DNA of 64,000 nucleotides from Agrobacterium sp. RAC06 (GCF_001713475.1 NZ_CP016499.1:2882501-2946500), one strand, 5' to 3'. Shown: positions 9,173-19,182, counted from the stretch's first letter. Numbers and translations are program-made. Notes: generated by a model not told the origin, from the letters alone.

Positions 9173-10576
9173 TTACGGCTTGCGCGGCGTGACCCGCATC
9201 GGCAGGCCGCCAGCTGGCTGGGTGGTAAGCTTCTGAACCGGCCAGGGTTTCGTCTGCGGCGTCGTCGCGAAACGATATCGCTGCATCAGCACCGCGAGCG
9301 CGATCACGGCTTCCTGTAACGCAAAGGTGGCGCCGATGCAGACGCGTGGACCGGCGCCAAATGGCAGATACTGAAAGCGGCCGATCTTCTCGCGCTCCCC
9401 TGGCAGAAAGCGGGAGGGGTCAAAGATCCGTGGCTTGTCCCAGTAAAGCTCGTGGCGATGCAGCGTCCAGGGCATGACAAGGACAGTGGCGCCCTTCGCA
9501 ATCTCGACGGTCTCGCCACTGGGCGCCGTATAGCGATCGTCGGCGATCGCATCGCGGTTGATTGAGGGCGCCGGCGGATAGAGCCGCATCGCCTCTTCGA
9601 AAGAGGCTCGCACATGCGGCATCTGCTCAAGCCAATCGACCGGATCGGCGCCGGACGCTATGACCTCATCGATTTCCCGCTCCATTGCGTCCCTGACATC
9701 CGGACAGTGGGCCACGCAATACAAGGTCCAGGCCAGGGCACGCGCCGTCGTCTCGTGCCCGGCCCCGATGAAGGTCAGGATATTGTCCTCGATCTCTTCC
9801 GAGGTCAGACCGTCAGGTCCTTCCAGCTCGAGAAGCAATGTCAAGAAATCGTCCGGTGCGTTCTCCCGATCCGTCTTGATGATGGCCCGGCGGTGATCCA
9901 TCGTCCGTCGCACGAGTTCGCGGAACTTGCGCAAGACGCCGAGACCCCGGATTCGGGTCAGGCGCGGGATCCATCTCGGAGCTTTCAACAAGTCCAGCGG
10001 ATCGATCCGTCCCATGCTGTGCAGGAGATCGTCGACATCCTTGGCGAAATCGCCCTGTTCGGAGACGATCCCGCCGGAGAAGAGAGTTTCGGAAAGGATC
10101 GCATAAGTCAGTTCGGTCATGTCGACGGCGATATCGCGGACGACGCCCTCGGTCCCCGCTTCGTAACGTTCAAGAAAAAGTTCGCTCTGCTCGCGCATCT
10201 GGCGGGCGAAGCCGCGGGCATGGCGAGGAGTGAAGACCGGCGCCATGGCCTTGCGCGAGCGTTTCCACACGGGACCTTCGGCCGTCAGTAGGCCATCGCG
10301 CAGAATGGGGCGCAGGACAAGCTGGCGGATCTCGGACATCTCGTAATTCGAGGCGTTGTCGACGAGCACGTGGCGGATCAGACCTGGGTCATTGGCAATG
10401 ATGGTGGTCTGGCCAAAAAAGCGAGTGACGATCCAGGGCCAGGTGTAGGACGGCTGCCCCCAAAGTTCGAGCGGGTTCCTCAGCACTGTGCGGATGATTT
10501 CCAGTCGGCTGGGCGGGACCGTCCGCGGCACAGGCGCCGGCGGCTCGAAAGTCGATTTGCGCAGACTGGCGTCCAT
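9173..10576 (-). CDS. Cytochrome P450
   Basis: Soluble bacterial P450 of 467 residues with no signal peptide or membrane anchor. All core signatures are present: the I-helix oxygen-activating motif AGHETT at 272-277, the K-helix ExxR (Glu328-Arg331 in EEAMRLYPP), the FDPSRF meander region, and the heme-thiolate loop FGAGPRVCIG at 406-415 with ligand Cys413. No ferredoxin or reductase gene is adjacent, so the electron donor is unknown. The E-AMRLYPPAP and I-helix sequences resemble fatty-acid or alkane-type P450s, but the substrate is not predictable. Start ATG 10576 has GAGGGAG six bases upstream. Possible operon with the downstream hydantoinase-like gene. Confidence 0.92.
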   Translation of the reverse strand: MDASLRKSTFEPPAPVPRTVPPSRLEIIRTVLRNPLELWGQPSYTWPWIVTRFFGQTTIIANDPGLIRHVLVDNASNYEMSEIRQLVLRPILRDGLLTAEGPVWKRSRKAMAPVFTPRHARGFARQMREQSELFLERYEAGTEGVVRDIAVDMTELTYAILSETLFSGGIVSEQGDFAKDVDDLLHSMGRIDPLDLLKAPRWIPRLTRIRGLGVLRKFRELVRRTMDHRRAIIKTDRENAPDDFLTLLLELEGPDGLTSEEIEDNILTFIGAGHETTARALAWTLYCVAHCPDVRDAMEREIDEVIASGADPVDWLEQMPHVRASFEEAMRLYPPAPSINRDAIADDRYTAPSGETVEIAKGATVLVMPWTLHRHELYWDKPRIFDPSRFLPGEREKIGRFQYLPFGAGPRVCIGATFALQEAVIALAVLMQRYRFATTPQTKPWPVQKLTTQPAGGLPMRVTPRKP

Positions 10577-10615
10577 GTGATGCTCCCTCGAAGGGTTGGA
10601 GCCCCCCTAGAGGAA

Positions 10616-11566
10616 TTAGAGCAGGGACTCCAACTCGTCCAGCCGATCATTGATCAGCCAGCCGTAATAGTTCTCTTCCGGCCAATTCGCCGCACCGCTC
10701 GCCCGCTTTGCCGCCAGAGCACGGGCCCGCTGCTGCGAGCCGCCAATGTTGAAAAGCGTCGCCGTAACACCCGGGTTCCCCGAGATATCGACATCGGCAA
10801 TCTGTCTGTAGTCGTCAATCGACTTGCGGATGACCGCTGCCATGAAGGCGAGCGAGATGTCGGGATCCATGATCGCCTTGTAGACGCCCGCCGCGTCGTT
10901 CTCGTCGAGCCGGGCATAGCCGGACTTCTGATGCACGAGATCCGACAGCATGAGGGCCGTCAAAGGATTGATCTGCCCCAGACCAAAGGTCTGACCCGCA
11001 TAGAAGGGCTGGAAGAACACGGCGCTGAAGCGATTGTTCGGATAGGACTTGCCGCCGACGGATTTGCCGCGGAAGCGATCCTGCCACACATCTTCGCGGC
11101 AGGTCCAGAGACGGTAGGAGTCAGAATAGCCGTTGCATTCGGCAAATTCCGGCCGGCCGACGAAGTCGGCAATGCTCTCGTCCTTGTAGCCGAATCGGAA
11201 GCTGTTGCCGGCGTAAGATGCGGCCTTCACGTAATAGCTCTGGAGGCTGTCATAGGCGTCGACATTGTAGGTGTGCTCGCCGACGATGGCACCCACCATG
11301 TGGATGGGCGCAATGCCATAGGCGGCGGCCGTCTTCTTGAGCTTGCCCACCAGCTTCGAGTCCGTCTTCAGGAGATCGCGGACCTTTTCATATTTCAGAT
11401 CGAAGCTGGTCTTGCCCGCTTTGGTACGCCGCACGGAGGCGCCGGGAATGGCCGGCTGTTCGGCATTGCGATTTCCCGAGGGGACCTTGTCGTCAGCAAG
11501 CGACACTGCGGGCACAAGCCCGGCGAGCGTAATGGCGACGATGAGATTTCTGGCAATAGTAAGCAC
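10616..11566 (-). CDS. DUF1402 family secreted protein, possible lytic transglycosylase-like enzyme
   Basis: The predicted protein of 316 residues begins with a Sec signal peptide (LTIARNLIVAITLAGLVPAVSLADD, cleavage near residue 24) from GTG 11566, preceded by AGGGG. It belongs, as I recognise it, to the rhizobial family DUF1402. The order of motifs resembles SLT-type lytic transglycosylases: a Glu in VGAIVGEHTYN (Glu97), then FGLGQINPLTALML (194-207, compare the GxMQxxPxTA block), then VTATLFNIGG (267-276, in the place of the AYNAG block). Two cysteines (144, 156) could form a disulfide. This functional reading is my inference. The reading frame remains open upstream to 11728 but that extension is not signal-like. 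It lies 165 bases downstream of hslU. Confidence 0.75.
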   Translation of the reverse strand: MLTIARNLIVAITLAGLVPAVSLADDKVPSGNRNAEQPAIPGASVRRTKAGKTSFDLKYEKVRDLLKTDSKLVGKLKKTAAAYGIAPIHMVGAIVGEHTYNVDAYDSLQSYYVKAASYAGNSFRFGYKDESIADFVGRPEFAECNGYSDSYRLWTCREDVWQDRFRGKSVGGKSYPNNRFSAVFFQPFYAGQTFGLGQINPLTALMLSDLVHQKSGYARLDENDAAGVYKAIMDPDISLAFMAAVIRKSIDDYRQIADVDISGNPGVTATLFNIGGSQQRARALAAKRASGAANWPEENYYGWLINDRLDELESLL

Positions 11567-11731
11567 GATGCGCGGCCCCTGGACATTTGTCCTCGAACGG
11601 ATTGCCGGCGCATTCGCGGGCAGCGTCCGACTGCGGCCCTCCTTACATAAGAGGCACCTGTATTGTCGATATGGGCCGCTTTCACTTTCCCGGCACGCCG
11701 GGGGCGAAAGCGACCCATAGATGCACAAAGA

Positions 11732-13039
11732 TCACAGGATGTAGCGGCTAAGGTCCGTGTTGGCGGCGAGATCGCCGACATGCTCCTGCACATAAGCCGA
11801 GTCGATCATCACTTCCGAGCCACCGCGGTCCGGTGCATGGAAGGAAATCTCGTCGAGCACCCGCTCCATCACCGTCTGCAGGCGACGGGCACCGATGTTC
11901 TCAACCGTTTCGTTGAGCTGAACCGCGACATCGGCGAGAGCATCGATCGCATCCTCGGTGAAGTCGAGATTGAGCTCCTCGGTTGCCATCAGCGCCTTGT
12001 ACTGGCGGATCAGGCTCGCTTCGGTCTCTGTCAGGATGCGGCGGAAATCTTCCTTGGTCAGTGGCTTCAGCTCGACGCGGATCGGCAGGCGGCCCTGAAG
12101 CTCCGGCAGAAGGTCGGAGGGCTTGGACACATGAAATGCGCCAGACGCGATGAAGAGGATGTGGTCGGTCTTCACCGGACCGTATTTGGTCGCGACCGTC
12201 GTCCCTTCGACCAGCGGCAGGAGGTCACGCTGCACGCCTTCGCGCGAAACACCGGCGCCCATGGCACCTTCGCGGGCGGCGATCTTGTCGATCTCGTCGA
12301 GGAAGACGATGCCGTCATTTTCGACGGAACGCAGCGCTTCCCGCTGGATGACTTCATTGTCGATGAGCTTGTCCGATTCATCACGGATCAGGTCGGCATA
12401 GGATGCCTTGACGGTGGTCCGGACCTTCTTGGTACGGTTACCCATGGCCTTGCCGAACATTTCCGACAGGTTGAGGATGCCGATGTTGGCACCGGGCATG
12501 CCGGGAACTTCGAAGCCGGGCGCGCCGGAGCCGCTGTCGGCCACTTCGATATCGATTTCCTTGTCATCGAGCTCGCCGTTGCGGAGCTTCTTGCGGAAGC
12601 TGTCCCGTGTAGCCGGAGATGCCGTGGCGCCGACAAGGGCATCGAGCACGCGCTCTTCGGCCAGCTGATGCGCCTTGGCCTGCACTTCCAGACGCTTCTT
12701 GTCGCGGATGAGTGCGATGCCGATCTCGACCAGATCGCGGATGATCTGCTCGACATCGCGGCCGACATAACCGACTTCGGTGAACTTTGTCGCCTCCACC
12801 TTGATGAAGGGCGCGCCGGCGAGCTTGGCCAGGCGGCGGGAGATTTCCGTCTTGCCGACGCCGGTCGGTCCGATCATCAGGATATTCTTCGGCATCACCT
12901 CGTCGCGCAGATCTTCCGAAAGCTGCTGGCGGCGCCAGCGGTTGCGCAAGGCGATCGCGACCGCGCGCTTGGCGTCATGCTGGCCGATGATATGGCGGTC
13001 GAGCTCGGAAACGATCTCGCGCGGGGAGAAATTGGTCAT
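11732..13039 (-). CDS. hslU: ATP-dependent protease ATPase subunit HslU (ClpY)
   Basis: AAA+ unfoldase that feeds substrates to the HslV peptidase. The 435-residue protein has the family start [36 protein letters not shown], Walker [23 protein letters not shown], the pore loop motif [14 protein letters not shown], Walker B in [14 protein letters not shown], and the C-terminal sensor region [20 protein letters not shown]. The C terminus ends DLSRYIL, the tail that activates HslV. It follows hslV by 69 bases in the same direction, the usual operon order. The stop codon lies immediately beyond the end of the open frame of the following DUF1402 gene, with its real start 165 bases downstream. Confidence 0.98.
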   Translation of the reverse strand: MTNFSPREIVSELDRHIIGQHDAKRAVAIALRNRWRRQQLSEDLRDEVMPKNILMIGPTGVGKTEISRRLAKLAGAPFIKVEATKFTEVGYVGRDVEQIIRDLVEIGIALIRDKKRLEVQAKAHQLAEERVLDALVGATASPATRDSFRKKLRNGELDDKEIDIEVADSGSGAPGFEVPGMPGANIGILNLSEMFGKAMGNRTKKVRTTVKASYADLIRDESDKLIDNEVIQREALRSVENDGIVFLDEIDKIAAREGAMGAGVSREGVQRDLLPLVEGTTVATKYGPVKTDHILFIASGAFHVSKPSDLLPELQGRLPIRVELKPLTKEDFRRILTETEASLIRQYKALMATEELNLDFTEDAIDALADVAVQLNETVENIGARRLQTVMERVLDEISFHAPDRGGSEVMIDSAYVQEHVGDLAANTDLSRYIL

Positions 13040-13108
13040 TTCGGGTTGCTCCTCACGATGCCGCGGACCCGCGCATCGTCTCTTGGTGTGGAATTCGATC
13101 GGCAGCCG

Positions 13109-13636
13109 TCAGTCGGCGTCGAGGGTTTCGACCACCATGTTGTTGTTGGTGTAGACGCAGATCTCGCCGGCGATGGTCAGAGCGCGCCGGGCGATGTCCT
13201 CCGCCGAGCGCTCTGTATCCATGAGGGCGCGGGCAGCAGCATAGGCGAAGTTGCCGCCGGAGCCGATGGCGATGGTGCCGTGTTCGGGTTCCAACACATC
13301 ACCATTGCCGGTGATCGCGAGCGTGATCGACTTGTCGGCCACCAGCATCATGGCTTCGAGATTGCGCAGATACTTGTCAGTGCGCCAGTCCTTGGCGAGC
13401 TCGACGGCTGCGCGCATCAGCTGGCCGGGATATTGTTCGAGCTTCTTTTCGAGGCGATCGAGCAGCGTAAAGGCATCGGCTGTCGCGCCGGCAAAGCCTG
13501 CGATCACATCGCCGCCCTTGCCGATGCGGCGGACCTTGCGGGCATTGCCCTTCATCACGGTCTGGCCAAGGCTGACCTGTCCGTCACCGGCCATCACCAC
13601 CTTGCCGTCCTTGCGTACGGTAACAATCGTTGTCAT
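13109..13636 (-). CDS. hslV: ATP-dependent protease peptidase subunit HslV (ClpQ)
   Basis: Threonine peptidase of the HslUV protease. The 175-residue protein begins [24 protein letters not shown]; the second residue run provides the catalytic N-terminal Thr after processing (TTIVTVR, as in the family). Other conserved stretches are [22 protein letters not shown] and [19 protein letters not shown] 13636 is chosen; an in-frame TTG at 13639 is directly upstream. The gene is divergent from hisB with about 200 bases between. I looked for a heat-shock sigma promoter on the minus strand there and found only a partial GTTGAAA element without a properly spaced -10. Confidence 0.97.
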   Translation of the reverse strand: MTTIVTVRKDGKVVMAGDGQVSLGQTVMKGNARKVRRIGKGGDVIAGFAGATADAFTLLDRLEKKLEQYPGQLMRAAVELAKDWRTDKYLRNLEAMMLVADKSITLAITGNGDVLEPEHGTIAIGSGGNFAYAAARALMDTERSAEDIARRALTIAGEICVYTNNNMVVETLDAD

Positions 13637-13836
13637 CAATCACCTGTCACCCGCCTCTGCGGGCCTTGTGGAACGGGCTTTGAGGCCCGGTTTGTCGGTT
13701 CCTATGTAAGTGGGCTTTCAACGATTGCAATCTGCGGCAAAAGCTCCAGCGCCGCCTTGCGGCAGCGCAATGTAACTTCTGGATATTTCACCGCCCTGCT
13801 GTTATGGGAGGGCCGAGATCCTCATGGAGCAGCCAA

Positions 13837-14433
13837 ATGGCAGAGCGTAAAGGCGAAGTTTCCCGCAAAACCAACGAAACCTCGGTCTCGGTTTCCGTCC
13901 ATATTGACGGCACCGGCACGGGCAAGATTTCGACGGGCGTGGGCTTCTTCGACCATATGCTCGACCAGCTCTGCCGCCACTCGCTGATCGACATGAACAT
14001 CGATGTGAAGGGCGACCTGCATATCGACGATCACCACACCGTCGAGGATACGGGCATCGCGCTCGGCCAGGCGATTTCCAAGGCGCTTGGCGACCGCAAG
14101 GGTATCACGCGTTATGCCTCGATCGATCTTGCCATGGACGAGACGATGACCAAGGCGGCCATCGACGTCTCCGGCCGTCCGTTCCTGGTCTGGAACGTCG
14201 CTTTCAGCGCGCCAAAGATCGGCACCTTTGACACCGAACTGGTGCGCGAATTCTTCCAGGCTCTTGCCCAGAACGCCGGGATTACGCTGCATGTGCTGAA
14301 CCATTACGGCGCGAACAACCATCATATCGCCGAGACCTGCTTCAAGGCGGTCGCGCGGGCGCTTCGGACGGCAACCGAAGTTGATCCGCGGCAGGCAAAC
14401 CGTATCCCCTCCACCAAGGGCACCCTGGTTTAA
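13837..14433 (+). CDS. hisB: Imidazoleglycerol-phosphate dehydratase
   Basis: Sixth enzyme activity of histidine synthesis, dehydrating IGP to imidazole acetol phosphate; monofunctional form of 198 residues. Metal-binding His-rich motifs are intact: [27 protein letters not shown] and the second set [16 protein letters not shown]. The start at ATG 13837 ([17 protein letters not shown]) matches the family; upstream in-frame codons are not conserved-looking. First gene of a hisB-hisH-hisA-hisF-hisE-coaA cluster. The 83-base gap to hisH holds no gene. Confidence 0.97.
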   Translation: MAERKGEVSRKTNETSVSVSVHIDGTGTGKISTGVGFFDHMLDQLCRHSLIDMNIDVKGDLHIDDHHTVEDTGIALGQAISKALGDRKGITRYASIDLAMDETMTKAAIDVSGRPFLVWNVAFSAPKIGTFDTELVREFFQALAQNAGITLHVLNHYGANNHHIAETCFKAVARALRTATEVDPRQANRIPSTKGTLV

Positions 14434-14516
14434 GGGGCAGTTTCCCGAGTGAGACTGCCACCTTGCTCCGGTTCGGACGTTGAAGCCGAACCGTCGAGCA
14501 GAAAGGACTGGAAGAC

Positions 14517-15167
14517 ATGCGTGTAGCTATCATCGACTACGGCTCGGGCAATCTGCGCTCGGCCACCAAGGCCTTTGAACGGGCCGCCCGCGAGGCCGGC
14601 CTTAACGCCGAAATCGAACTCACCGACAAGGCGGACCGTGTCGCCATCGCCGACCGAATCGTGCTTCCGGGTGTCGGGGCCTATGCCGACTGCCGCAAGG
14701 GGCTCGATGCCGTTCCCGGCATGCATGACGCGATCACGGAAGTGGTTGAGACCAAGGGGCGTCCCTTTTTCGGTATCTGCGTCGGAATGCAGCTCATGTC
14801 GTCGCGTGGTCTCGAGAAGACCGTGACCGACGGCTTCGGCTGGATTGAAGGCGATGTCGTCGAAATGACGCCGTCCGATCCATCCCTCAAGATCCCCCAG
14901 ATCGGCTGGAACACGCTGACGCTCAACCGACCGCATCCCTTGTTTTCGGGCATTCCGACGGGACCGGACGGGCTGCACGCCTATTTCGTCCATTCCTATC
15001 ACCTCGCTGCGCGCAAGCGCGAGGATGTCATCGCTACGACTGAATATGGTGGCGCGATGACGGCCTTTGTCGGCCGCGACAACATGGTGGGTGCGCAATT
15101 CCACCCCGAGAAGAGCCAGGCACTCGGCCTGAAGCTGATCGCCAATTTTCTGACCTGGACGCCCTGA
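14517..15167 (+). CDS. hisH: Imidazole glycerol phosphate synthase glutamine amidotransferase subunit HisH
   Basis: Glutaminase half of IGP synthase, channelling ammonia to HisF. The 216-residue class I amidotransferase begins [15 protein letters not shown] and carries the oxyanion-strand PGVGAY, nucleophile Cys88 in [11 protein letters not shown], and the His-Glu pair in [10 protein letters not shown]. Start ATG 14517 with GAAAGGA upstream. Followed by hisA after 17 bases. Confidence 0.97.
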   Translation: MRVAIIDYGSGNLRSATKAFERAAREAGLNAEIELTDKADRVAIADRIVLPGVGAYADCRKGLDAVPGMHDAITEVVETKGRPFFGICVGMQLMSSRGLEKTVTDGFGWIEGDVVEMTPSDPSLKIPQIGWNTLTLNRPHPLFSGIPTGPDGLHAYFVHSYHLAARKREDVIATTEYGGAMTAFVGRDNMVGAQFHPEKSQALGLKLIANFLTWTP

Positions 15168-15184
15168 AGGGCACGGATACTCCC

Positions 15185-15919
15185 ATGATCCTCTTTCCCG
15201 CCATCGACCTCAAGGACGGCCAGTGCGTACGCCTCAAGCTTGGTGATATGGACCAGGCGACCGTTTACAATCCCGATCCGGCCGCTCAGGCGCGCGCTTT
15301 CGAAGACCAGGGCTTCGAATGGCTGCATGTCGTCGACTTGAACGGCGCCTTTGCCGGTGAAAGCGTCAATGGCGCTGCCGTCGATGCAATCCTGAAGGCC
15401 ACGAAGAACCCGGTACAGCTCGGCGGCGGCATCCGCACGCTCGACCACATCGAGAGCTGGCTGTCGCGTGGGCTGTCGAGGGTGATCCTGGGTACGGTTG
15501 CCGTGCGTGATCCGGCGCTTGTCATCGACGCCTGCAAGCGCTTCCCCGGCAAGGTCGCCGTCGGCATCGATGCCAAGGGCGGCAAGGTTGCCGTCGAGGG
15601 CTGGGCGGAAGCTTCCGAACTCGGCGTAATCGAACTCGCAGAGCGCTTCGAAGGCGCCGGTGTCGCGGCGATCATCTATACCGACATCGACCGCGACGGG
15701 ATCCTGACCGGGATCAACTGGGCCTCGACGCTGGAGCTGGCCGCTGCCGTTTCGATCCCGGTGATTGCGTCGGGCGGTCTCGCCTCGATCGAAGATATCA
15801 AGCGTATGCTTGAACCTGATGCGAAGAAGCTCGAAGGTGCGATTTCCGGGCGCGCGCTTTATGATGGGCGCATCGACGCAGCAGAGGCGCTGGCGCTTAT
15901 CAAGGCTGCGAGAGGCTGA
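15185..15919 (+). CDS. hisA: Phosphoribosylformimino-5-aminoimidazole carboxamide ribotide isomerase
   Basis: Fourth step of histidine synthesis, an Amadori rearrangement of ProFAR. The (beta-alpha)8 barrel of 244 residues has the family catalytic aspartates in [15 protein letters not shown] and in [14 protein letters not shown], and phosphate-binding loops QLGGGIRTL and VIASGGLAS. Homologous to HisF directly downstream by ancient duplication. hisF begins 11 bases after the stop. Confidence 0.97.
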   Translation: MILFPAIDLKDGQCVRLKLGDMDQATVYNPDPAAQARAFEDQGFEWLHVVDLNGAFAGESVNGAAVDAILKATKNPVQLGGGIRTLDHIESWLSRGLSRVILGTVAVRDPALVIDACKRFPGKVAVGIDAKGGKVAVEGWAEASELGVIELAERFEGAGVAAIIYTDIDRDGILTGINWASTLELAAAVSIPVIASGGLASIEDIKRMLEPDAKKLEGAISGRALYDGRIDAAEALALIKAARG

Positions 15920-15929
15920 GGACAAGACC

Positions 15930-16706
15930 ATGACACTCAAGGCCCGCGTGATCCCCTGCCTCGACGTCAAGGACGGCCGCGTCGTCAAGGGCGTCAACTT
16001 CGTCGATCTGATCGATGCCGGTGATCCGGTCGAGGCGGCCAAGGCCTACGATGCAGCCGGCGCCGACGAGCTCTGCTTCCTCGACATCACCGCATCCTCG
16101 GACAATCGTGACACGATCTTCGACGTGGTCGCCCAGACGGCCGATCATTGCTTCATGCCGCTGACGGTCGGTGGTGGCGTTCGCGCCGTTGCCGATATCC
16201 GCAAGCTGCTGCTTTGCGGCGCCGACAAGGTGTCGATCAATTCGGCAGCGGTGAAGAACCCCGATTTTGTCGCGGAAGCCGCCGACAAGTTCGGCAACCA
16301 GTGCATCGTCGTGTCGATCGATGCGAAGAAGGTTTCAGCTGCGGGCGAAACGGATCGCTGGGAGATCTTCACCCATGGCGGACGCCAGCCGACCGGGATC
16401 GATGCGGTGGAATTCGCGGTGAAGATGGTCGAGCGCGGGGCCGGCGAACTTCTGGTCACGTCCATGGACCGGGATGGCACCAAGAGCGGCTACGATATCG
16501 GCCTCACCCGCACGATCGCCGACAGCGTTCGCGTCCCCGTCATCGCCTCGGGCGGCGTTGGCAATCTGGACGATCTGGTCGCGGGTATTCGCGATGGGCA
16601 TGCGACCGCCGTGCTTGCCGCCTCGATCTTCCACTTCGGCACCTATTCGATTGCAGAGGCGAAGGCCCATATGGCCGCAGCCGGCATCGCCATGCGTCTC
16701 GACTGA
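15930..16706 (+). CDS. hisF: Imidazole glycerol phosphate synthase cyclase subunit HisF
   Basis: Cyclase half of IGP synthase, using ammonia from HisH to form IGP and AICAR. The 258-residue barrel starts [19 protein letters not shown] with the general-acid Asp, followed by the ammonia-gate region, PLTVGGGVR, and [17 protein letters not shown] with the second catalytic Asp. Start ATG 15930 is fixed by family alignment and by the preceding hisA stop. hisE follows after 16 bases. Confidence 0.97.
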   Translation: MTLKARVIPCLDVKDGRVVKGVNFVDLIDAGDPVEAAKAYDAAGADELCFLDITASSDNRDTIFDVVAQTADHCFMPLTVGGGVRAVADIRKLLLCGADKVSINSAAVKNPDFVAEAADKFGNQCIVVSIDAKKVSAAGETDRWEIFTHGGRQPTGIDAVEFAVKMVERGAGELLVTSMDRDGTKSGYDIGLTRTIADSVRVPVIASGGVGNLDDLVAGIRDGHATAVLAASIFHFGTYSIAEAKAHMAAAGIAMRLD

Positions 16707-16722
16707 CGCGGAAGGACCCGTG

Positions 16723-17046
16723 ATGAGCAGTTTCACCCTTGCCGATCTCGAAGTCATTGTAGATAGCCGGGCCCAGGCGGATCCAAGCCAATCCTGGACG
16801 GCAAAACTCGTGGCAGGCGGCCAGGACAAGGCTGCAAAAAAGCTCGGCGAAGAGGCGATCGAGGCTGTGATGGCCGCGGTCAGGCAAGACCGCGAGAACC
16901 TCGTCTACGAGAGCGCGGACCTCCTTTATCACCTGATGGTCGTATTGAAAATTGCGGACATCCCTTTACAAGCAGTAATGCAGGAACTTGAGCGCCGCAC
17001 TGCTCAGACAGGCCTGAGCGAGAAGGCCAGTCGGCAGGATCCATGA
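16723..17046 (+). CDS. hisE: Phosphoribosyl-ATP pyrophosphatase
   Basis: Second step of histidine synthesis, hydrolysing PR-ATP to PR-AMP; monofunctional MazG-like all-alpha protein of 107 residues. The metal-binding motif is seen in [15 protein letters not shown] and [14 protein letters not shown] (E-E-x-x-E and E-x-x-D pattern). HisI is not in the window, so the two activities are encoded separately here. The stop codon overlaps the coaA start (ATGA). Confidence 0.95.
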   Translation: MSSFTLADLEVIVDSRAQADPSQSWTAKLVAGGQDKAAKKLGEEAIEAVMAAVRQDRENLVYESADLLYHLMVVLKIADIPLQAVMQELERRTAQTGLSEKASRQDP

Positions 17047-18038
17047 CGATAGCTATGCGGGACCCCGAAACGCCAGACGTCCTCGACCATTTCCAGGCGA
17101 ACGGCTATTCCCCCTATCACTTCTTCGATTCCGAAGAATGGGCGCATTTCCGCGCCGATACGCCGCTGACCCTGACAGCTGACGAGGTTCACCGGCTCCG
17201 CTCGATCGATGATCCGATCGATCTCAATGAAGTCCGGCGGATCTATCTGTCGCTCTCGCGCCTGTTGTCTTCACATGTAGAATCCTCGCAGCTGTTGTTC
17301 GAGCAGCGCAACCGCTTCCTCAGCCTTTCCGACGTCTTCAAGACGCCGTTTGTGATCGGCATTGCCGGATCCGTTGCCGTGGGCAAATCGACGACCGCGC
17401 GTGTTCTGAAAGAACTTCTGGCGCGTTGGCCATCCAGCCCGAAGGTCGACCTCGTGACGACCGACGGCTTCCTGTATCCGAACGCGCATCTGGTGAAGAA
17501 CGGCATCCTGAACCGCAAAGGCTTCCCGGAAAGCTACGACATCGGTGCGCTCCTGCGCTTCCTGTCGGCGATCAAGGCGGGACTGCCGAATGTCAAGGCG
17601 CCCAGCTATTCGCACTTGACCTATGACGTATTGCCGAACGAGCACCGGGTGATCGACCGTCCGGATATCCTGATCTTCGAGGGCATCAACGTCCTTCAGT
17701 CGCGCAACCTTCCGGCCGACGGCAAGATCGTGCCGATGGTCTCGGACTTCTTCGACTTCTCGATCTATATCGACGCCGATGAGAACGCGACCCACCGCTG
17801 GTATGTCGACCGCTTCATGAAACTGCGGCAGACCGCGTTCCGCGATCCTAACTCCTACTTCCATCGCTATGCTACCATCAGTGAGGACGAGGCCAAGGAG
17901 ATCGCCGAGGGCCTCTGGACGAATATCAACCTGAAGAACCTCAGGGAAAACATCCTGCCGACCCGGCCACGCGCCGATCTCATCCTGCGCAAGGGTGACA
18001 ATCACCTCGTCGAAACCGTGGCGCTGAGAAAACTGTAG
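17043..18038 (+). CDS. coaA: Type I pantothenate kinase
   Basis: First step of coenzyme A synthesis, phosphorylating pantothenate. The 331-residue protein has the P-loop [16 protein letters not shown] (105-120), the family blocks [16 protein letters not shown] (here [20 protein letters not shown]) and [21 protein letters not shown]. It overlaps hisE by four bases (ATGA), so it is translationally coupled to the his operon, an arrangement common in rhizobia. The coaE gene for the last step of the same pathway lies at 54.9 kb. Confidence 0.97.
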   Translation: MTIAMRDPETPDVLDHFQANGYSPYHFFDSEEWAHFRADTPLTLTADEVHRLRSIDDPIDLNEVRRIYLSLSRLLSSHVESSQLLFEQRNRFLSLSDVFKTPFVIGIAGSVAVGKSTTARVLKELLARWPSSPKVDLVTTDGFLYPNAHLVKNGILNRKGFPESYDIGALLRFLSAIKAGLPNVKAPSYSHLTYDVLPNEHRVIDRPDILIFEGINVLQSRNLPADGKIVPMVSDFFDFSIYIDADENATHRWYVDRFMKLRQTAFRDPNSYFHRYATISEDEAKEIAEGLWTNINLKNLRENILPTRPRADLILRKGDNHLVETVALRKL

Positions 18039-18051
18039 GCGATCGATCGCC
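18038..18051. repeat. 14-bp perfect palindrome between convergent coaA and alkB
   Basis: GGCGATCGATCGCC, overlapping the last base of coaA and filling most of the 15-base gap before the alkB stop. No T-tract follows on either strand, so it is not a canonical terminator, though a cruciform or transcript hairpin is possible. Confidence 0.5.
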
Positions 18052-18053
18052 GG

Positions 18054-18683
18054 CTACGGATTGACCCGGCGCAGGGTCAGATTGATGCGCCCACCCGATT
18101 TCAGAAGGGTCGAGGTCCCGGGATAGATTCGATCGACCCCGTGGAAGCAGAGGCGCCCCTCCCCTCCCAGCAAGAAAACATCGCCGCTTTCCAGCTTCAG
18201 CGATTGGGTGCGATCGGTCCGTGCCAATCCCCCGATGCGAAACAGGCAGGTATTGCCGAGTGAGATCGAGAGCACCGGTGCGGCAAATTCCGATTCGTCG
18301 CGGTCCTGATGCAGGCCCATCTTGGCATCGTCGGCATAGAAATTGACGAGGCAGGCCTCCGGATCTTTCGGATAGCCTGAAAGCTCGCGCCAGAGATCAA
18401 GAAGAACGTCCGGAATTGCCGGCCATCGCTTGCCCGTCATCGGGTGGGTTGCCTGATAACGATAGCCGCGCTCCTTGTCCGTCACCCAGCCGAGCGGTCC
18501 GCAATTCGTCATCCGGACAGACATGGGCCTGCCGGAGCCAGGCATGACCGGCACGTAAAGCGGTGCATCGGTCACGACACCGCGAATGATCTCGACAAGG
18601 CTTTCCTGCTCCTCACGCGCCAGCCGGCCAGGCAGGTACCGAAGACCGGATGAAAGACTGATCTCGGCTTTCGCTGCGGCCAT
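18054..18683 (-). CDS. alkB: Alpha-ketoglutarate-dependent DNA dealkylase AlkB
   Basis: Fe(II)/2-oxoglutarate dioxygenase that removes alkyl groups from DNA or RNA bases. The 209-residue protein has the complete metal triad His125-x-Asp127 (GLHQDRDE) and His181 (CFHGVDRIYPGT), and the 2-oxoglutarate-binding arginines of the R-x5-R motif in RINLTLRR (199-205). The conserved NFYADDAKMG precedes the HxD. ATG 18683 is preferred over the in-frame TTG at 18689 because GGGAG lies eight bases upstream. It begins two bases after the arfB stop, so the two are probably co-transcribed. Confidence 0.95.
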   Translation of the reverse strand: MAAAKAEISLSSGLRYLPGRLAREEQESLVEIIRGVVTDAPLYVPVMPGSGRPMSVRMTNCGPLGWVTDKERGYRYQATHPMTGKRWPAIPDVLLDLWRELSGYPKDPEACLVNFYADDAKMGLHQDRDESEFAAPVLSISLGNTCLFRIGGLARTDRTQSLKLESGDVFLLGGEGRLCFHGVDRIYPGTSTLLKSGGRINLTLRRVNP

Positions 18684-18685
18684 GC

Positions 18686-19120
18686 TCAATCTCCCGCCGG
18701 TTTGCCACGCATCTTCTTCACGTCCGAGCGACCGGATTTCGCCTTGAGGCGCCGTTCGATGGAGCCTTTAGTCGGCTTTGTCTTCTTGCGTGGGGGCGGT
18801 GGCGGCTTGGCGGCCTCGAGGAGCAATTCCTTCAACCGTTCCCGTGCATCTTCGCGATTGCGATCCTGGCTGCGGAAGCGGCTGGCCTCGATCATCAACA
18901 CGCCTTCCTTGGACAGGCGTTTGCCGGCGAGCTTCGCGGCGTTCTGCTTCACGCGATCATTAAGCGCCGGAGATCCGAGCAGATTGAAGAAGAGCTGAAC
19001 CGCAGTCGAAACCTTGTTGACGTTCTGACCGCCCGGGCCCCCGGCCAGCACGAACTGCTCCGTCAGCTCCCAGCCGGCTATCGTGATGCGGTTGTTGATC
19101 TCGAGTGGTTCGCTTGCCAT
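18686..19120 (-). CDS. arfB: Alternative ribosome-rescue peptidyl-tRNA hydrolase ArfB (YaeJ)
   Basis: Release-factor-like protein that frees nascent chains from ribosomes stalled without a stop codon. The 144-residue protein has the catalytic GGQ motif in AGGPGGQNVNK (GGQ at 30-32) and a lysine/arginine-rich C-terminal tail (KKTKPTKGSIERRLKAKSGR) that in ArfB enters the empty mRNA channel. It lacks the codon-recognition domain of true RF1/RF2. Start ATG 19120 gives the family N terminus MASEPLEINNRI. Confidence 0.95.
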   Translation of the reverse strand: MASEPLEINNRITIAGWELTEQFVLAGGPGGQNVNKVSTAVQLFFNLLGSPALNDRVKQNAAKLAGKRLSKEGVLMIEASRFRSQDRNREDARERLKELLLEAAKPPPPPRKKTKPTKGSIERRLKAKSGRSDVKKMRGKPAGD

Positions 19121-19182
19121 GTCATCGGTCTCTTGGTCAGGCCTCCATATCGGCCGTGACCGCAGCAAAGGCAAGCCACAAG

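Noticed and set aside
10368..10373. Other CACGTG hexamers (for example here and near 62308).
   Set aside because: Flanking bases do not match parS; only the three sites with the extended GTTTCACGTGAATC core were kept.
13640..13836. A possible heat-shock (RpoH) promoter for hslV.
   Set aside because: Only a GTTGAAA-like -35 was seen; no CCAT-type -10 at a suitable distance.
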